Numbered from the stretch's first letter, positions 9,245 to 23,559 are shown. The stretch: DNA of 64,000 nucleotides from Epiperipatus broadwayi (GCA_028023455.1 JAQFVV010000545.1:1-64000); one strand, 5' to 3'. Translations and numbers: made by a program. Notes: a model not told the origin generated them from the letters alone.

Positions 9245-11230
9245 TTATTTGGCAAGATATTTCCATATTGACATTCTATTCACATCATATGTATCTTCAG
9301 ATTGATGATGCTTTTTGACTATAGCCTCATCAGCTGTATTGTGTTTTCTTAGCCATACTTGAATTGAGGCACTGCAATTCCAATGATCTAATGGAAGACC
9401 TATCCAACTTATTACTAATAAATATGCCACATTTTTCACTTTGACATGATTTCTTTTATCCAAATAAATTGTGTTCATCACAGAAAAATCTTCATTCAGC
9501 CTCTGTGGAACTCACAACAATGGTATTAATTATATTTTTAGCTCTTTGAATATTTTCAGGTACAATGTGTTTCTGGTGATTTCTCATAATATTTTCAACA
9601 GAATCATGGAAATCTTTAACTGAAATCTCATGCTGAAATGCTTTGTAAAAATCTGGTAATTCCTCTTCAAATTCTTTCCATGGAACTACATCTTCTTCCA
9701 GATTCCAAGCATCTGGGTTCACAATTTTAATTAATTGATGAATTTTATGATTTCTATCTTGAATGTTATTACTTATGCTATTACAATCCATTAATATTAA
9801 TGTCATATTTGTTGTCACTAAATTCAGTAATTTTTGATGGGGAAGACTAACACATTTGTTGTCTTCAACAAAATTAATCCGTTGGAATTCCTTAAAAGAG
9901 ATAGTTTCATTTATTATTTTTTTGTAAGTACCACTCTTCTCTCTGAGATATTCAAATACTTTAATTGTTCTCTTAATCAATTGTTCAACACACAATATAT
10001 TTACACTTCTTCCTTGAAGATCATCTGCCAACAAAGAAATTTCTTCTAGTATATCAATTATTAAATCCAGATCTCTTATAAAATATTTGTTGGTGAGATG
10101 TTTAGCCATTCCAGAAAATTTCTTAATAGTAGAAACAAAAATACAGTGCTGGGTATGCTCACCATGTTGCAACTGCTGTTCTATGACTGCATGCTGCCTA
10201 TCTTGGGTCAAAAACTGTACCAATTTTTAGAATTTCAATTCCCAAATTGGTTGACATTTTATTCAGTATTATTCGTTTTTTATTAGAATGATGGAAGATT
10301 TTGTATATTTCATCAATAAATGCTTTAAAGTGATTCACTTGCTTTATGTCTTAGATAGAATCCTCCAGCACAAGCTGAAAGTGATGACTCAAACAATCCC
10401 AAATAATAATCTTGGGATAGTGGTTTTTTATTTTAACTTTCACTCCTGACCACCTTCCCAGAATCACAATTGCTCCATCGGAACAAAATCCAATAAAATT
10501 ATTTTTCAAATATGAAAATATCAAATCCTACAATGCAGACTTTGTAATAGGGTAATGTAGCTGGTTTCAGCATCTTTATTTTGTAATTCCACTAAATCTA
10601 CAAAAATTGTTGTTGAAAAATCTGTATTTTCAATCTTAATAAAAATGATAAGTACTGGTTTGCATGATATTGTTAATGCCTCATTAATTATAACAAACAC
10701 GTATCTTTAAATTCTGATCTATTGTTTTTCTAAATACTTCCTTTTTAATGTGTTTTGCAATGTGCTCAACAATTTTGACAGCCACGAATCGTGAATGGAG
10801 TCCCACTCCCATATCTAACCCATTCTTTTTTTGTAATTCTATCAAATGTTCAATATCAGAAAACGGTCAGTTTAGATTTGCTAAAATATAAACCGTATTG
10901 AAAATTTTTCAAGTGGAGCTCATAAACTTTTCATGAGCTTTGTCTATGGACTTGGAAATTGCATTTTTTGCACTTTCTTTCAATTGTGTCACACATATCT
11001 GGTGTGTTTTTGATGAAAAGTGTTCCTTTATTTTTTTTTTTAAAGAGAGGCTTGTTGAACCATTTTATTTTTTGCATTAGGAACACATCTTCTCCATTCT
11101 TTTGATACATGAGCTTCCTTCACTTTTATTGACTCAATTTTGGTACAGAGATCACACCCAAGTTTTTTTCCAATAATAATTCAATCACAATATTTTTCTT
11201 TGAATTCATTGGCTTATTTCATATTCCAAC
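9245..11230 (-). pseudogene. hAT-superfamily (KIAA1586-like) transposase, decayed
   Basis: Read on the minus strand, this is a transposase-derived protein of the type annotated in animals as KIAA1586-like. Near 10500-10420 the frame reads [18 protein letters not shown], then [19 protein letters not shown] and NHFKAFIDEIYKIFHHSNK, the conserved core with the catalytic region around SDGA. Bases 10223-9492 encode a 243-residue helical segment ending VVSSTEAE. After a frameshift, 9481-9245 gives SVMNTIYLDKRN and WLRKHNTADEA, the C-terminal hAT dimerisation region (the family motif is STEAERGFS-MN). The upstream 1 kb has several stops and shifts, so the gene is dead. I could not define its terminal inverted repeats. 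It is flanked on both sides by the 400-bp repeat family. Confidence 0.8.
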
Positions 11231-11602
11231 AGTCAGGAAGGTCACTAATGAAATACTTTTTATTTGTATACTTTTAAAGAAACTAATTTGAAATGCGATA
11301 AATAATGAATTTAATTACTTAAAACAAAACTTGTGAATTATTTCCTGCAGAATAATTCTTAACCACTCAAATTTCTTCGTGCATATCACACGTTCCAAGT
11401 GCAATATTGTCTAGTCAAATTATTCTGAAAAAGCATTTTGAACCCAATCTGTTCAAAAAGAATCATTGTTTTTTGATAATTTTTAAAAAGAATCATTGTT
11501 ACATTAGATATAACAAAAAAAAATACAAATAATGTTCTAGATTATTGTTGGGTAATTTGCTAATTCAAGTCTTCTTTAGAATAATAATAAAATTTATTAA
11601 AA
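11231..11602. other. Spacer between transposase and repeat
   Basis: AT-rich; contains a local repeat AAAAAGAATCATTGTT (near 11455 and 11485). No gene or known terminus seen. Confidence 0.5.
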
Positions 11603-11828
11603 CAGGCAAAACTCTCCGTACAGTATTACCACTCAATGGTGATCATGTGAATAATACAATTTATTTTCGGATAATCCGTTTCGCTGCTGCAATGTAGAAA
11701 TTAGTCAGGATTTTGGATGAGTAGGCACTAGATGGGGATTTTATGCAGAAACCTTTCTGCATCCATTAATTACTATGGCTTGCACTGGCTTGCACTATTG
11801 TATGGAGAGTTTGCTACTGCTAATAATA
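11603..11828. repeat. Short copy of the 400-bp family with inverted ends
   Basis: The left end CAGGCAAAACTCTCCGTACA and the right end TGTATGGAGAGTTTGCTACTG are near-complements, giving inverted termini of about 20 bp around 180 bases of internal sequence. The interior (GGATGAGTAGGCACTAGATG, GGGATTTTATGCAGAAACC) is the reverse complement of the array unit at 7.1-9.0 kb. This looks like a small non-autonomous element of that family. Confidence 0.75.
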
Positions 11829-13407
11829 ACTATTAATTCATTATTTATTATACACATCTCAATACTTATGTTTTATCACAAATACCCAGACTAATACAAA
11901 TATTAATAATTAAAAATACTTGCTATATATAAATAATACAGACTATGCATATTATAAACTATTTTCAGTAACAAATACTTTTTTGATATTAAAAATTAAA
12001 AGAAAATAATTTTAAAAAAAAATGGTCTGATTTGTTTTTGCATATAAGAAACTAAACTTTGCTTTTGAAATAAAATAAAAATTTAAACTAATATTCCCAC
12101 CCCACCCCACCTATATAAATGAAGGTAACGGTACGTTTTCAGCTATTAAAATAGAAGAGATATAATTTAATATACTTAACAAAATTGTGACACTGTAATT
12201 TTTATATATACATATAACATCATCATTTTCAAACATTAATTGTAAATATACACAAATATGAAAAGATGGACATTCACATTGTAACATTAATATTGTGTGA
12301 TTTTATTTTCTTTGCCAAAAACTAAAACTTGTCACTGTAGTAAACACATCGTTTCAAAATTAAATCACTAGTCACCTTCAAATTAAATATTCACTATCAA
12401 TGGTTTCTTTACCAAGGCAGACTTCTCAGGCGCAAAAATAAAACAAAAAGCATATATATAATAGAAAAAAACACTGGAATTAACTGCAATTTTTAATATT
12501 TCAATACATAAATATATGAATAAATATTATATCTAGCTTTCAACATAACTTCGAGATGAGTCAAAATGTCCATTAGAAAGAATGCAATAAAAATCATTAC
12601 ATGAAATAATGTATAAAAAAAATTACATTATTCTGAGGATAGATTTAAATCTGTTTATAGAACATTCAATTAAATGCAATTAAAATTTTTGTTTTGACAA
12701 TGTTTTATTTATAGAAAAAAGGAGAAATAAAAATCAAAAAAGCACACTTTATAAAGATTATGGACAATTAATTAAATAAGCAATATAATTGTCCAAATAT
12801 ACAAAAATAATAAGGTTAGTCGTTCACATTATGACATTAACTTTGTGTCATTTTAATAAGATTTAAAATTTAATTTTAATTATAAATGCTATTGAAAATG
12901 GTAATAATGCTGTAAAATAGCTATAGTTATTATTTATTTATATATTAATATGTTAAAATAGTAGAGTTAATTCTAGTATTTTGCTTTATTATATAAAATA
13001 TCAATGTAATCTAATAATATAGATAAAAGGATTTATATCAATATTAACAAAGATTTTTTGGGAACATGAAGAAGATTAATTCACTGCAAAGTCCTGTGGA
13101 ATTATGTTTGTACTAGTCTTGGGTAAAATAATCATATATTACATTAGTAAACTATCTGGACTTTAAAGATGATTCTGAGAATCCTATAAACTCAGCTTAT
13201 GATATAACTCTTAACCCCTAGGCCCATCTACAGTATTCTAAATCCAAACGTGCATGTATCAAATTTCATTAATAATTACTGATACCTACTTGGATAGCAA
13301 GATATACTGTTGAATATATATAAACAAGAGCAGAAGACAAAATATTCAACCCAGTATTTAAGTGTATTTTTTCTAATAATTTAAAATAATTATTAATAAT
13401 TTTACTA
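11829..13407. other. AT-rich DNA without recognisable genes
   Basis: No supported frames, motifs or clear repeats. Short C-runs (CCCACCCCACCCCACC near 12097) stand out but have no partner sequence. Confidence 0.6.
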
Positions 13408-14002
<595 letters not shown>

Positions 14003-17000
14003 GAAGGACTGATATAAATATTCTCTAATAAAACAAATAATTTTATATCTGATTCTGACTTATTCACAAATATCACAAAGATATATTAATTATAAAACAG
14101 AACAATTTTAAATGTAGTAATACTGATTTAAATTGAGGTTTATAGATTTACTATATATAAATGGTTAAGTAATCATTAATATAGCATACTTACACATATG
14201 TATACAGATAAGTATATAGTAATACAAAAATTATTACAATTATTTTACTTTAATTTGAATCAAACTTATATGGTTAAATTATTTTAATATAGTAATTTCT
14301 ATGGCATATACAAAATATAAATGTATTGATTTATTTAAACTTTGTTTTTTTTTTTATTTATCACTAACATAAAAATAACCTTAGACAACCATTTTATTAA
14401 ATTTTTCTAAATTTAAATTAATTAAGTCTATGAATAAAATTTAAAAAAATCACTAAAAAAAAACTTTAATTAATATATTTTCCTGTGATTTGAAATTTGT
14501 CAGTCCCTGTTTTCTTCCAGATGAACTTCCAAGTTTTTTTAAAACTTATTCCATTAACATTCTTTTTATTTTAAGTTGTTTATCTTTTCTTTTAATATAC
14601 ATTATTATAAGTTTTGAGTCATAAACAGATCTTTCATGCATTTTCTTTAGCACTGGAATTGATTTTAAATAATGTACTTAATATACATGTATATTGATGA
14701 ATAGTGTCAATAGTATATTTTTTTACACTTGCACTTTAACATACTGGTTAGTTAGATTTGCCTTGTATATATGATTGCCTTATAGAAATTTAATGATTAA
14801 CAGATAGACAACATTAATGCTGATGATCTTCAACTCAGATTTTTCTTTCATATTATTTGAATTTCAAATATCTTAAGTGGTGTTGCCTACATAGAGAGGT
14901 ATAGATAAATCCAGAAGGTGATATCAATATATGCATCTCTAGCCAGCATGAAATTTAATGAATGTTAAGACTTGCTAGAAATTTTTTTTTTTTAAATATA
15001 TAAATGCAATTTGACCTTCTTATTTTGAACACTTTTTAGCAAATTTTTTTATAGTATATAGGTAAACACAATCTTATGTTTCAACTGTCCTGCCATCTTC
15101 CTCAGAACTATGATATATGATAAATAAATAAAAAAATAACTATATAAATAATACCAAAAAATGTTCAAAGAAAAATGGTCAAATAAAATATTATAGCAAA
15201 ATAAAGGAAGTGGTGAATTTAGTAACAGATTTTACACTTTTTAATTAAAACTAATTTTAGTATTTATAGCATATATTAAAGATTGTACAGGGTGATAAGT
15301 ATAAGGATTAAGCTTAAATATTTTTCTTTTTAATTAATAAAGACAAGATGACAACTCATTCAACAAAAGCAGTTGAGTTTCAAAAATAATTTTTTAATTT
15401 AATTTTTTTAACTTTTTTTAAATATAAATATTTCTTAACAAAACTGTTATAATTTAATGTCCAACAAAAAGAACATTTGTTTAATGAAAAATAATTTTCT
15501 TTATTTAAATTCATAATTAAGATTTTATCAGAATGAAAAATAAATTCAATAACCCATTTACATTAGAGATCTTCTTATTTAATTTTGAATAATTTATTTC
15601 AAAATAACAAAATTTTTAACATCCATTTAATTAATATTTAAATCATTTTAGACTTTATTTTAAAATTTATATAAATGACTTTAGTGAATGTTTATTTATT
15701 TTCCTTTAGAAAGATAAATATATATGTACTCACACAATATCAAGGTTATTTATTCATTGAGTTGTAGTCTGCTCAATTTATATCAGACATATGTTAAAAA
15801 TTATAACATTTCTTTTTATCTTAGATAGGAACTTTAAAACTGTTTAAAAATTAAATATATCTACTATTTTTTTAAAATTTGCATGATAGTTCCATTTTTC
15901 AAAATTATTTACCTCTCTTTATATTTACATTGTCCTTCAATATAGTCACTAATATGAATTTATCTTCAAAGAAACCAAGACACCCTTTTTTTTCAATGTT
16001 CAGATACTATTACTATATTTTTTGTGGATTATACAAATTTAATTTACAACTGCAATATTTTAACCACATTCTTATTTGCAACAGAAACCTTTCATATATT
16101 TTAAAATTACCTAATTCAATACCTTTATTCACATTAAAAATTCTATAATAAATGCAAATTTAATTAGTAATCATGTAATTAAATTTGCAATAATTTCAGC
16201 TCAATTGATAACATAAAATAAAATAAATTTTAACCTTATAGAAAATGATTAATTATCACTTTCATATTTATAAAAATATTACTGTTGTTAAATTGCTGTA
16301 GGTAAAAATATGACACTCATAAATTAAGTTTATATATTCTCACAAAACAAAAATACATAGAAATGATATATGGCTTGAGGGAAAGTTTGCAGCTTGACCT
16401 AACTAAAGAAAGCTAGTTGGATTGAAACATATATTAGAAGCTTTTGACAATTTTCTTTCAATGTTTATAAATGTGCTTGAAATGTGATAGTAGTAACAGT
16501 TATTTCCAAAATATAATATAGTTATAATTGATTTAAATTTTATTAAAGGTTCTAATTTATACCGTTTTAAAAGCTTTGAATCAATTGTATGAATTAGACA
16601 AATTTTTAATATAGTGATTGTTAAGAATCTAAATAACCTTATTATATATTGTTATGGAAATAATTGTAAATAATAATGAATCTATTACTATTGGCTTTAT
16701 ATTGGGCTATCAATTGAGCTATCAATTTCAAGCAATTCATTAGTTAATTTGTAATTTCAAATATCGTAGAGCTAATATCTTTATAATTATTATTATCAAG
16801 TTTATTTTATAATACAAGGGTTTATAATGCTGATTCTTGATATATGAAAAACAATTAAAGAAATATACACATATATCTTACATTATTTCATTCTAAACTC
16901 ATCATAAAAATGTGAGAGACCAATGACTTATAGTGTAATCGAAATTTTGGAATACAAAAAAAAAAAGAAATTCCATCCATGAATTATACAAAATAATATT

Positions 17001-17734
17001 TAATTAATAATAAAAATTGATACATGTTGACTATTTATAATTTAGCCTATAAAAAATAATTATACATGTTTTTTAATTAAGGATTGGAATTATTATCCAA
17101 ATATTGAAACAAGAATAAAAATGTGATTCCAAATACTGATTGATGTAATGAATTTAACTTTAATATTATTAAGGACTTATTATTAGTTCAAATTAAACAA
17201 GCCAGTAATTGTAAAGATATTGTAATAATTATTACCATAATAGATAAATATTTTTTATGAATTATTTTTAAAAATTATAATCAAAGAAAGTTTACCCAGT
17301 TTATAAACAATGATAAATTTGTAATACAGAGAAATTAAATTATTTAGAAGAAAATTAATGATTTAAATTTTACTTTATAGTTTGCATTATCAATCTAAAT
17401 TTCAAGAGTTGAATTCAATTCTATGTCTTTTTATAATATTACTTTCTTTCTTAATTTATTTCTTATATAGATTTGCTAGGACAGTCTGCAATAAACATAT
17501 TCATAGAATTTCAGAATTCACCAGCAGACAATTCATAGAATTTTTTCTTTACTAATAAAATTTTGAATAAATTTGTTGAAGCTTCCAATGTAAAATAATC
17601 TGGACAAACAATTAATTTTAATAATAGTATTTTTAAAAAAAACCAAAGAAGATAATATTTACAATTAAAATAATTATCTTGTCCAAGCATTATTTAAAAA
17701 CAATACTAAAAACTGGCCTTCATGTCTATATAAT
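14003..17734. other. Long AT-rich region without recognisable genes
   Basis: Dominated by A/T homopolymer tracts and short ATAT runs. The open frame at 15879-16148 is compositionally AT-driven and matches nothing I know. No mobile-element motif seen. Confidence 0.6.
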
Positions 17735-17840
17735 GTACAAAACAGGCAAAACTCTTCATACAATAGTGCCACTCAGTGCAAGAGCAAGCATAAGAAATGA
17801 TCATGTGATGTTTAATGGTATAATGCATAACATAAGCATG
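17735..17840 (+). repeat. Fragment of the 400-bp repeat family
   Basis: ACAGGCAAAACTCTTCATAC, AATAGTGCCACTCA and AATGATCATGTGATGTTTAA match the reverse complement of the array at 7.1-9.0 kb and the end of the 11.6-kb copy. The match stops near 17840. Confidence 0.7.
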
Positions 17841-17939
17841 GTGATTATTGGTTTATTTTTTTATTTTTTAATTAAAGTCTCATCTCTTATTCTAAACTAT
17901 CAATGCTTTCTCTTTATATAGTCTTCAAGAACTTTTAAT

Positions 17940-18560
17940 AAAATACAACAAAATATGGTTTTTCTGAAGGTTTCTGATCACTACATTTATGTATTTGTAT
18001 GATGAACTATTTCTATCATCTAATGTTAATTATTGATTGTCTTTAGAAAATTTTTAAACAATATTTAAATTTTCCAATTACATTCAACTGTTAAGTAACA
18101 CAATACAGGTTAATATACACAAAATCTTTTGAGTGGTATTCTTCTTCTTTATTTTTCAAATGTTGCTGGCCTGACCAGTGACAGTACTAGCATGGGAATC
18201 AAATCTGGAGTTTTGGATATTGAACTTTAAGGTAAGGCTATAACCGAGACTTTAGCAGAATGGCTCAGTTAGTCATATCATTATCTTAAAATTCAATATT
18301 CAAGAATCTAAAGCCTTAGATTTGATTTCCTGGCTAATATTGTCACTGGTCAGGTCAACAACACTCAAAGAAGAAAGCAGAATAATACCACTCAAAACAT
18401 TGGGTATATTCTCACCTGTGTACTATTATTAACAATTGAATTTAATTGGAAAATTTAAATAAAAGTTTAAATTTTTTTTTAGAGACATTCAATATTTAAT
18501 ATCAGATGATGGAAATAGTCCAACATATAAAGACAACAACAAAATATTGTTTTCTCTTTA
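17940..18560. repeat. Head-to-head pair of tRNA-derived SINEs forming a palindrome
   Basis: The right copy (+) has a pol III A-box-like TGGCTCAGTTAGTCA (18261) and a B-box-like GATTTGATTTCC (near 18319), about 60 bases apart as in a tRNA-derived SINE. A body follows with TATTGTCACTGGTCAGG and AATACCACTCAAAA. The left copy is the reverse complement (CCTGACCAGTGACAGTACTA near 18172; GGGAATCAAATCTGG near 18195). The arms are about 300 bp and meet near 18240, where the left copy has lost its A-box end. Neither unit codes for protein; mobilisation would depend on a LINE. Confidence 0.75.
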
Positions 18561-20394
18561 CAAATATTCACTAACCCAAAATTTACTAACATAAAAATTA
18601 AGCTAATACAAAGTTAATTAATTCAAGATTTAAAATCAGATACTAATTACAAAAGCAAGCTTACTTAATACAAATAAACAAACAACAATTAAACAAAATT
18701 ACATATTAATTAACCTATAAGTTCTTTCTTCTACATATCCATCTTAGTGGTATGAATCTAACCATCCTAGTTGAAAGTAATGCTAAGCTGTAAATTTGTA
18801 AAAGAGTTCTAATTTTACAATATTTCCTGCTTAGTGGAACTTCCCTATCTTTTGAATTAAAAATTAAACAGTTTTAAATAATTATTTGTGTAGCTTAATC
18901 CTTTGTACAAATGAATTATAATATTCTGTTTTAAAATATAAAAACTTATCAATTTTATAAATTTAAAAGAAAGTTTGATGTAGCAATACTTTATATATTT
19001 TATTATTATTATATAATATTCCATTGTTATGTATAACCAATCAACATGTGAAATAGATAATCTCAATCAACGTATGTATAACAATTGCATAATAAAAAAG
19101 CAACTATAATTTTATGTGTTGTGGGTTGAATTTTAAAATAGACGTAAACCAAATTATTTATAGACTTATATATACAATCCAAATTACAGCACATTGTTTG
19201 GTTACTTTAGATATTTTTTATATTACTGACCAGTAAATGATGAATATTTTGATCTTGTGCTGCAGGTGATTTTGGTCACCAAAGAAAACCAATTGTATTC
19301 ATTGTTTACTAATTTGTTAGGTCTTTATTATATAAACAATATCAAAAATTCAATTTATTATATATACATTACAATGCCCAAAGTTATAAGTTTTGCTTTC
19401 ATTTTTAACTGAATTCAAAATAAGCAAATCTTTGATAAATTATTTATAACTTTATCTTATATATATATTCGTTTTTATTTTCGACTGATGTCAAAATAAG
19501 GAAGTTACAGATATAGCTGTAGAGAAAACTATAGTTATGTTGCTGTGCATTTGAAACGTTTTTTTTTTTTTATTTTTAGATTAATAACTTAATATGATTA
19601 AAAAGAGTAAGAGATGGCAGCTGTATAAAAACATACCTTAAATTTAAAAATCCGGATGTATACCGTGGATAGTATCTTAAGTCTTAAAGATACATTTTTG
19701 TTTATTACATATTTAGAATAATTTAAAATATATTATTCTCATTCTTACTTTTAAAGAAATAATTATATAAAAATAAATATTAAAACTTTTGGTGTGTGAA
19801 TTAGAAGTTTTTTAAAAAATTTGTGTATTTATGGCGAAAGTTTTAACAAAACCTACCACAATTTCACAATTTAACCGCAACACCAAATTACAGGGATTTG
19901 TCATTAAGCAGACGATAAATAATATATATATTAAGTGGAAGGAAACTATACATTTAAATAATATTTTCGTATATAATAGATAAGTTTATTTTATAGTTAT
20001 TTTTCTTTTCTTTTTTTTCTAAAATAAATATATGCTTATACCAAAATAAAATCTTTACATAGTAAGATAACAAAATATCGTAGTTAATAATAATTAATAT
20101 TTATAACAATCTATTAGTAAATACAATTCCGTTTTTTAATTTTTTTTTTGCTTACGGCCTTTGTATGTTTCGTAGTTAAGGTAATCAATTTGAAAAACAG
20201 TAAAGTTAGCGACTTATTTTATTTTTAATTTAATTAGAATAACTGTTAAAAGTTTTGATTTCACAATTAAAATAGTATTTACTGAAACTAACTTACAAAA
20301 TGAAATATTTGTAATTGTCTGAAACTTATAAATTTGCCTTTTTACGGTAATTTAGGTGAGTAATAAAAAGGTAAATTGGTGGAGTAAATGATTT
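18561..20394. other. AT-rich DNA without recognisable genes
   Basis: No supported frame or transposon motif. Contains T-runs near 19560 and scattered short repeats only. Confidence 0.6.
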
Positions 20395-20419
20395 CAAAAT
20401 GCCTGATAGGCTTTCTGCT

Positions 20420-20476
20420 CGAAAATAACTTTCTATAACCACGCGATTATACTTTATCATCATCAGAGTTATTTCG
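20420..20476 (-). ncRNA. Nested palindrome with hammerhead-like words
   Basis: On the minus strand: CGAAATAAC, T, CTGATGA, 8 bases, TATAATC - GCGT - GGTTATA (7-bp stem with one G-T), GAAA, GTTATTTTCG. The outer arms pair as well (one bulge). CTGATGA and GAAA sit at the places expected for a hammerhead core. However, helix III is missing and 8 unpaired bases precede helix II, so it is not a canonical ribozyme. It may be the end of an eroded PLE or just a stable hairpin. No PLE coding sequence is nearby. Confidence 0.35.
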
Positions 20477-22779
20477 CAAAATGCTTGCTATTTATTAGTA
20501 TATATAAAGTTACATCATAAGTTAACATGCGTAAAATTTAACTTTAGAAAGCAGTAAATGTATGGTTTTTAAGAATAGCAACTTACTAAATTGTATTTTA
20601 AAATGTTAAATACTGGGATTAATTATTATACTTGTATCTTTTTGACTGTGTTTTTTTTTTCCTAGAGTTGTATGTAAATTGATGATACATATTAATTCAA
20701 ACTTATTTTGGTCTAAGCGAATTTGAGGGGGGGGGGTGTAATCCAATATCAAAAACAATTTTAAATGTATATATATTTTAATTGATTTTTCAATAAAAAT
20801 AGCAAACTAAAACTTTCTAGTATTAATGTAGATTGTCGTGAAACATTCAAATATTCTTTCAAACTTTGTCTTGACTTCAATTTTAATTTATTTATGTGAT
20901 TTGTCCCCCCCCCCCCCCTTTTTTTTTTTCAATGTAAATTTTCAAAATATTAAATTCCATAGTAATTCTATTTATTTTTTGTATGATTTATTGTTTATTC
21001 ATTTTCCTACTTTTCTATCCAGTTTCTTTTTTTAATTTTTTTTCCATTCAATACTACTTGAAAATTAAGAATATCATAGTTTAATTAAAGAATCCTTTTT
21101 TAAAAATAAATAAATTTCCAAACAAAATACTGGTTATTTTTTTTTAATTCTAATTTCATAGATCTAATTTGTCTAACTCACCTGTGCTAATTATTTAACT
21201 ACATTTATTTTATTTTAATAATATAAAGTCCATTAGTTTATAATGCAACTAAAAAAATTGAGATGCTTGAATAAACAAGCAATGGCCTATTATCATTGGC
21301 AATGATCAAATATTATTTGGTTGAATTGTTCTGCTAACTCAATTTGCCTTCAGGCAAAGAACTTAAGAGAAATTGGTGTAAATGCAACATAATATTATAG
21401 ATAAATATATCAAATATACTGAATTCATTTACAATATATGTTGGTATATTCTGAGAAAATGTGCTCAACTATATAAGCACAACAGCATACAAATATAATT
21501 ACAGATCTGATATTTGTAATAGATAAAAGGGACTTTGTTTTATTTTCATTTTATGTTTAGAGTGTAAACAACTGAATTTGAAAAAAATGATATATAATGG
21601 AATTTGAATTTGAAAACAAACATGATTTTAAAATTAAGTTGTACTTTTTTTTATATATATATTAAATTAAGTTGTACTTTTAAATGCAGTGTAGAGTTAG
21701 ATTTTATTGTAAATCTTTTTTAATTTTTTGTTTTAAATACAAAATAAAAATGTTTTAATAATTTTAAAATTATTTTATACATCTCTGGGTAGGCTACTTT
21801 TATTTACTTGCTAACTCTCCCTTATTTAAGAATGTGAATACGATTTTGACAAACATATAACAAATGTTAAACTTTTTATTTTATTTAGTGATTATAAGGT
21901 ATGCCGATATCTATGCATAGATATACTTATATGCTAGATTAAGGATATATATAACTACTAAAAATGCTTATTTGGATTTTTAAACTGGACATATTACTGA
22001 AGACTGGAATTTCCTTTAGATTAGTGTTGCATATATAAGTAAATTATCCATCCTTTATGAATGAAAGAAATCTTAGATTTCTGAAAGTGCTTATGTTATT
22101 AAAGCCTCTCTGCTTGTCATATAAGGAAAATAATATAGAACTTCACAAGTAATGTGGGAATTTAAAAATAAAAATTCAATGACTGAAAAGAAAATATAAG
22201 AATAATTAGTAGATCAAAATTGCCAATAATTAAACAGTCATTTGCTAGTCATAATCACATAAAAGCTTTTTTTTTATAGGAACCTGAAAACTTATAATTC
22301 TATTATAACAAGTAATGATTTTTTGTTGTATTATAATAATCATAGTGGAATGACCTTTAGAAATTAAGGCCAACTGTGAATATCAAATAAACAATTCCCG
22401 ATCAAGAGCTTCTGCTGCCTTGTAAAATAGGATGTTAATACATAAAAGGCTAGTACTGTTTTCGATACAAACTTTTTTTGTCTTCATTTTTTTTCTTATT
22501 CAGTCACATAATTTATTAAAGGCCTAGTTATCATGAGCCTCTCATGTCATAGGACATCTTATAATAATTATGATAATAGAATTGTGCAACATTTCCATCA
22601 TTTAATTGCGCAGCATTTTTGACTCCAATATTTCTTCTTTTTTTTTTCTCAATTTTTTTTTTAGCTGAAGCCCTTGATAAATAAGAAATAGTAGTTGTCA
22701 GTTACGTGTACTGTAGCCACTAGGCAAAGCTGCAGTACCATCAAAAACCACCAAGAAGTCTGCAAGTGATAAATTTCTA
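20477..22779. other. AT-rich DNA with homopolymer tracts
   Basis: Contains a G9 tract near 20727, a C14-T10 tract near 20905, and a partial direct repeat of about 20 bases (TTAAATTAAGTTGTACTTTT at 21663, echoed at 21631). No gene seen; the open frame at 20838-21035 is driven by these tracts. Confidence 0.6.
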
Positions 22780-23118
22780 TCCAAAAATGACTGAAATCGA
22801 TGGAAAATTAAAATGCAAAAATCACTGAAATCAATGGAAAATTAAAATACAAAAATCACTGAAATCGATGTAAAATTAAAATGCCTGAGGCAAGAAATGG
22901 AAAAATTAAAAAATCAAAAATGGCTTAAATTAATGGAAAATTTAAATGCAAAAATCACTGAAATTGATGTAAAATTAAACACCTGAGGCAAGGAATGGGA
23001 AAAACAAAATGCCTAAGGCAAACAAGTACAACACATCTTCAACCCTCACCCACACAAACTTCAATTCCAAAATCTTTGAAATCGATGTAAAATTAAAACA
23101 CCTAAGGCAAACAAATCG
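22780..23118. repeat. Minisatellite with 34-50-bp units
   Basis: The unit AAAATCACTGAAATCGATG, continuing with GAAAATTAAAATGC, repeats from 22783 at about 34 bp. Longer variants add CCTGAGGCAAGAAATGG (22880, 22985, 23007, 23100). Open frames on both strands here are translations of the repeat. Confidence 0.85.
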
Positions 23119-23559
23119 AAAAATTGAAAATCGAACAAATCCTTCTAAAATACAAATCAAAAAGAAATCCCTCTCCACACACACACACACAAAGAATTTG
23201 ATCAAGAATAAGTAAAATGCAAAGTATAAAAAACAAAAAAATCATGAATGCTATTTTCAAAAGCCTATGAAATAAAAGAAAAAAACTATAATAAAACCCT
23301 ATGAAATTAAACAAAAACATACTAAGTCTCAAAAAAAAAATTAACGAAGCCAAATTAATGGTGGTAATACAGTACATTTTAAAAAAAGATTCCTGACTTT
23401 CAACACTATAATGACGAAGAGTATAATAATTCACAAATCATAATAACAGATTAATGCTTATTAAGTAATTTAAATATAGATAATACCTAGCTCATAACTA
23501 TTTAAAAAATAAGAGTAAGTAGTTTTATTTTCCATTAAATTATCAGTAAGTGTTTTTGC

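Noticed and set aside
9492-10223. Host KIAA1586-like gene
   Set aside because: The flanking parts needed for the protein are frameshifted and stop-ridden, no introns are evident, and repeats flank it; a dead transposon copy explains it better.
23009-23434. Overlapping small proteins on both strands
   Set aside because: They follow the AT-rich minisatellite and a CA repeat, and show no protein-like composition.
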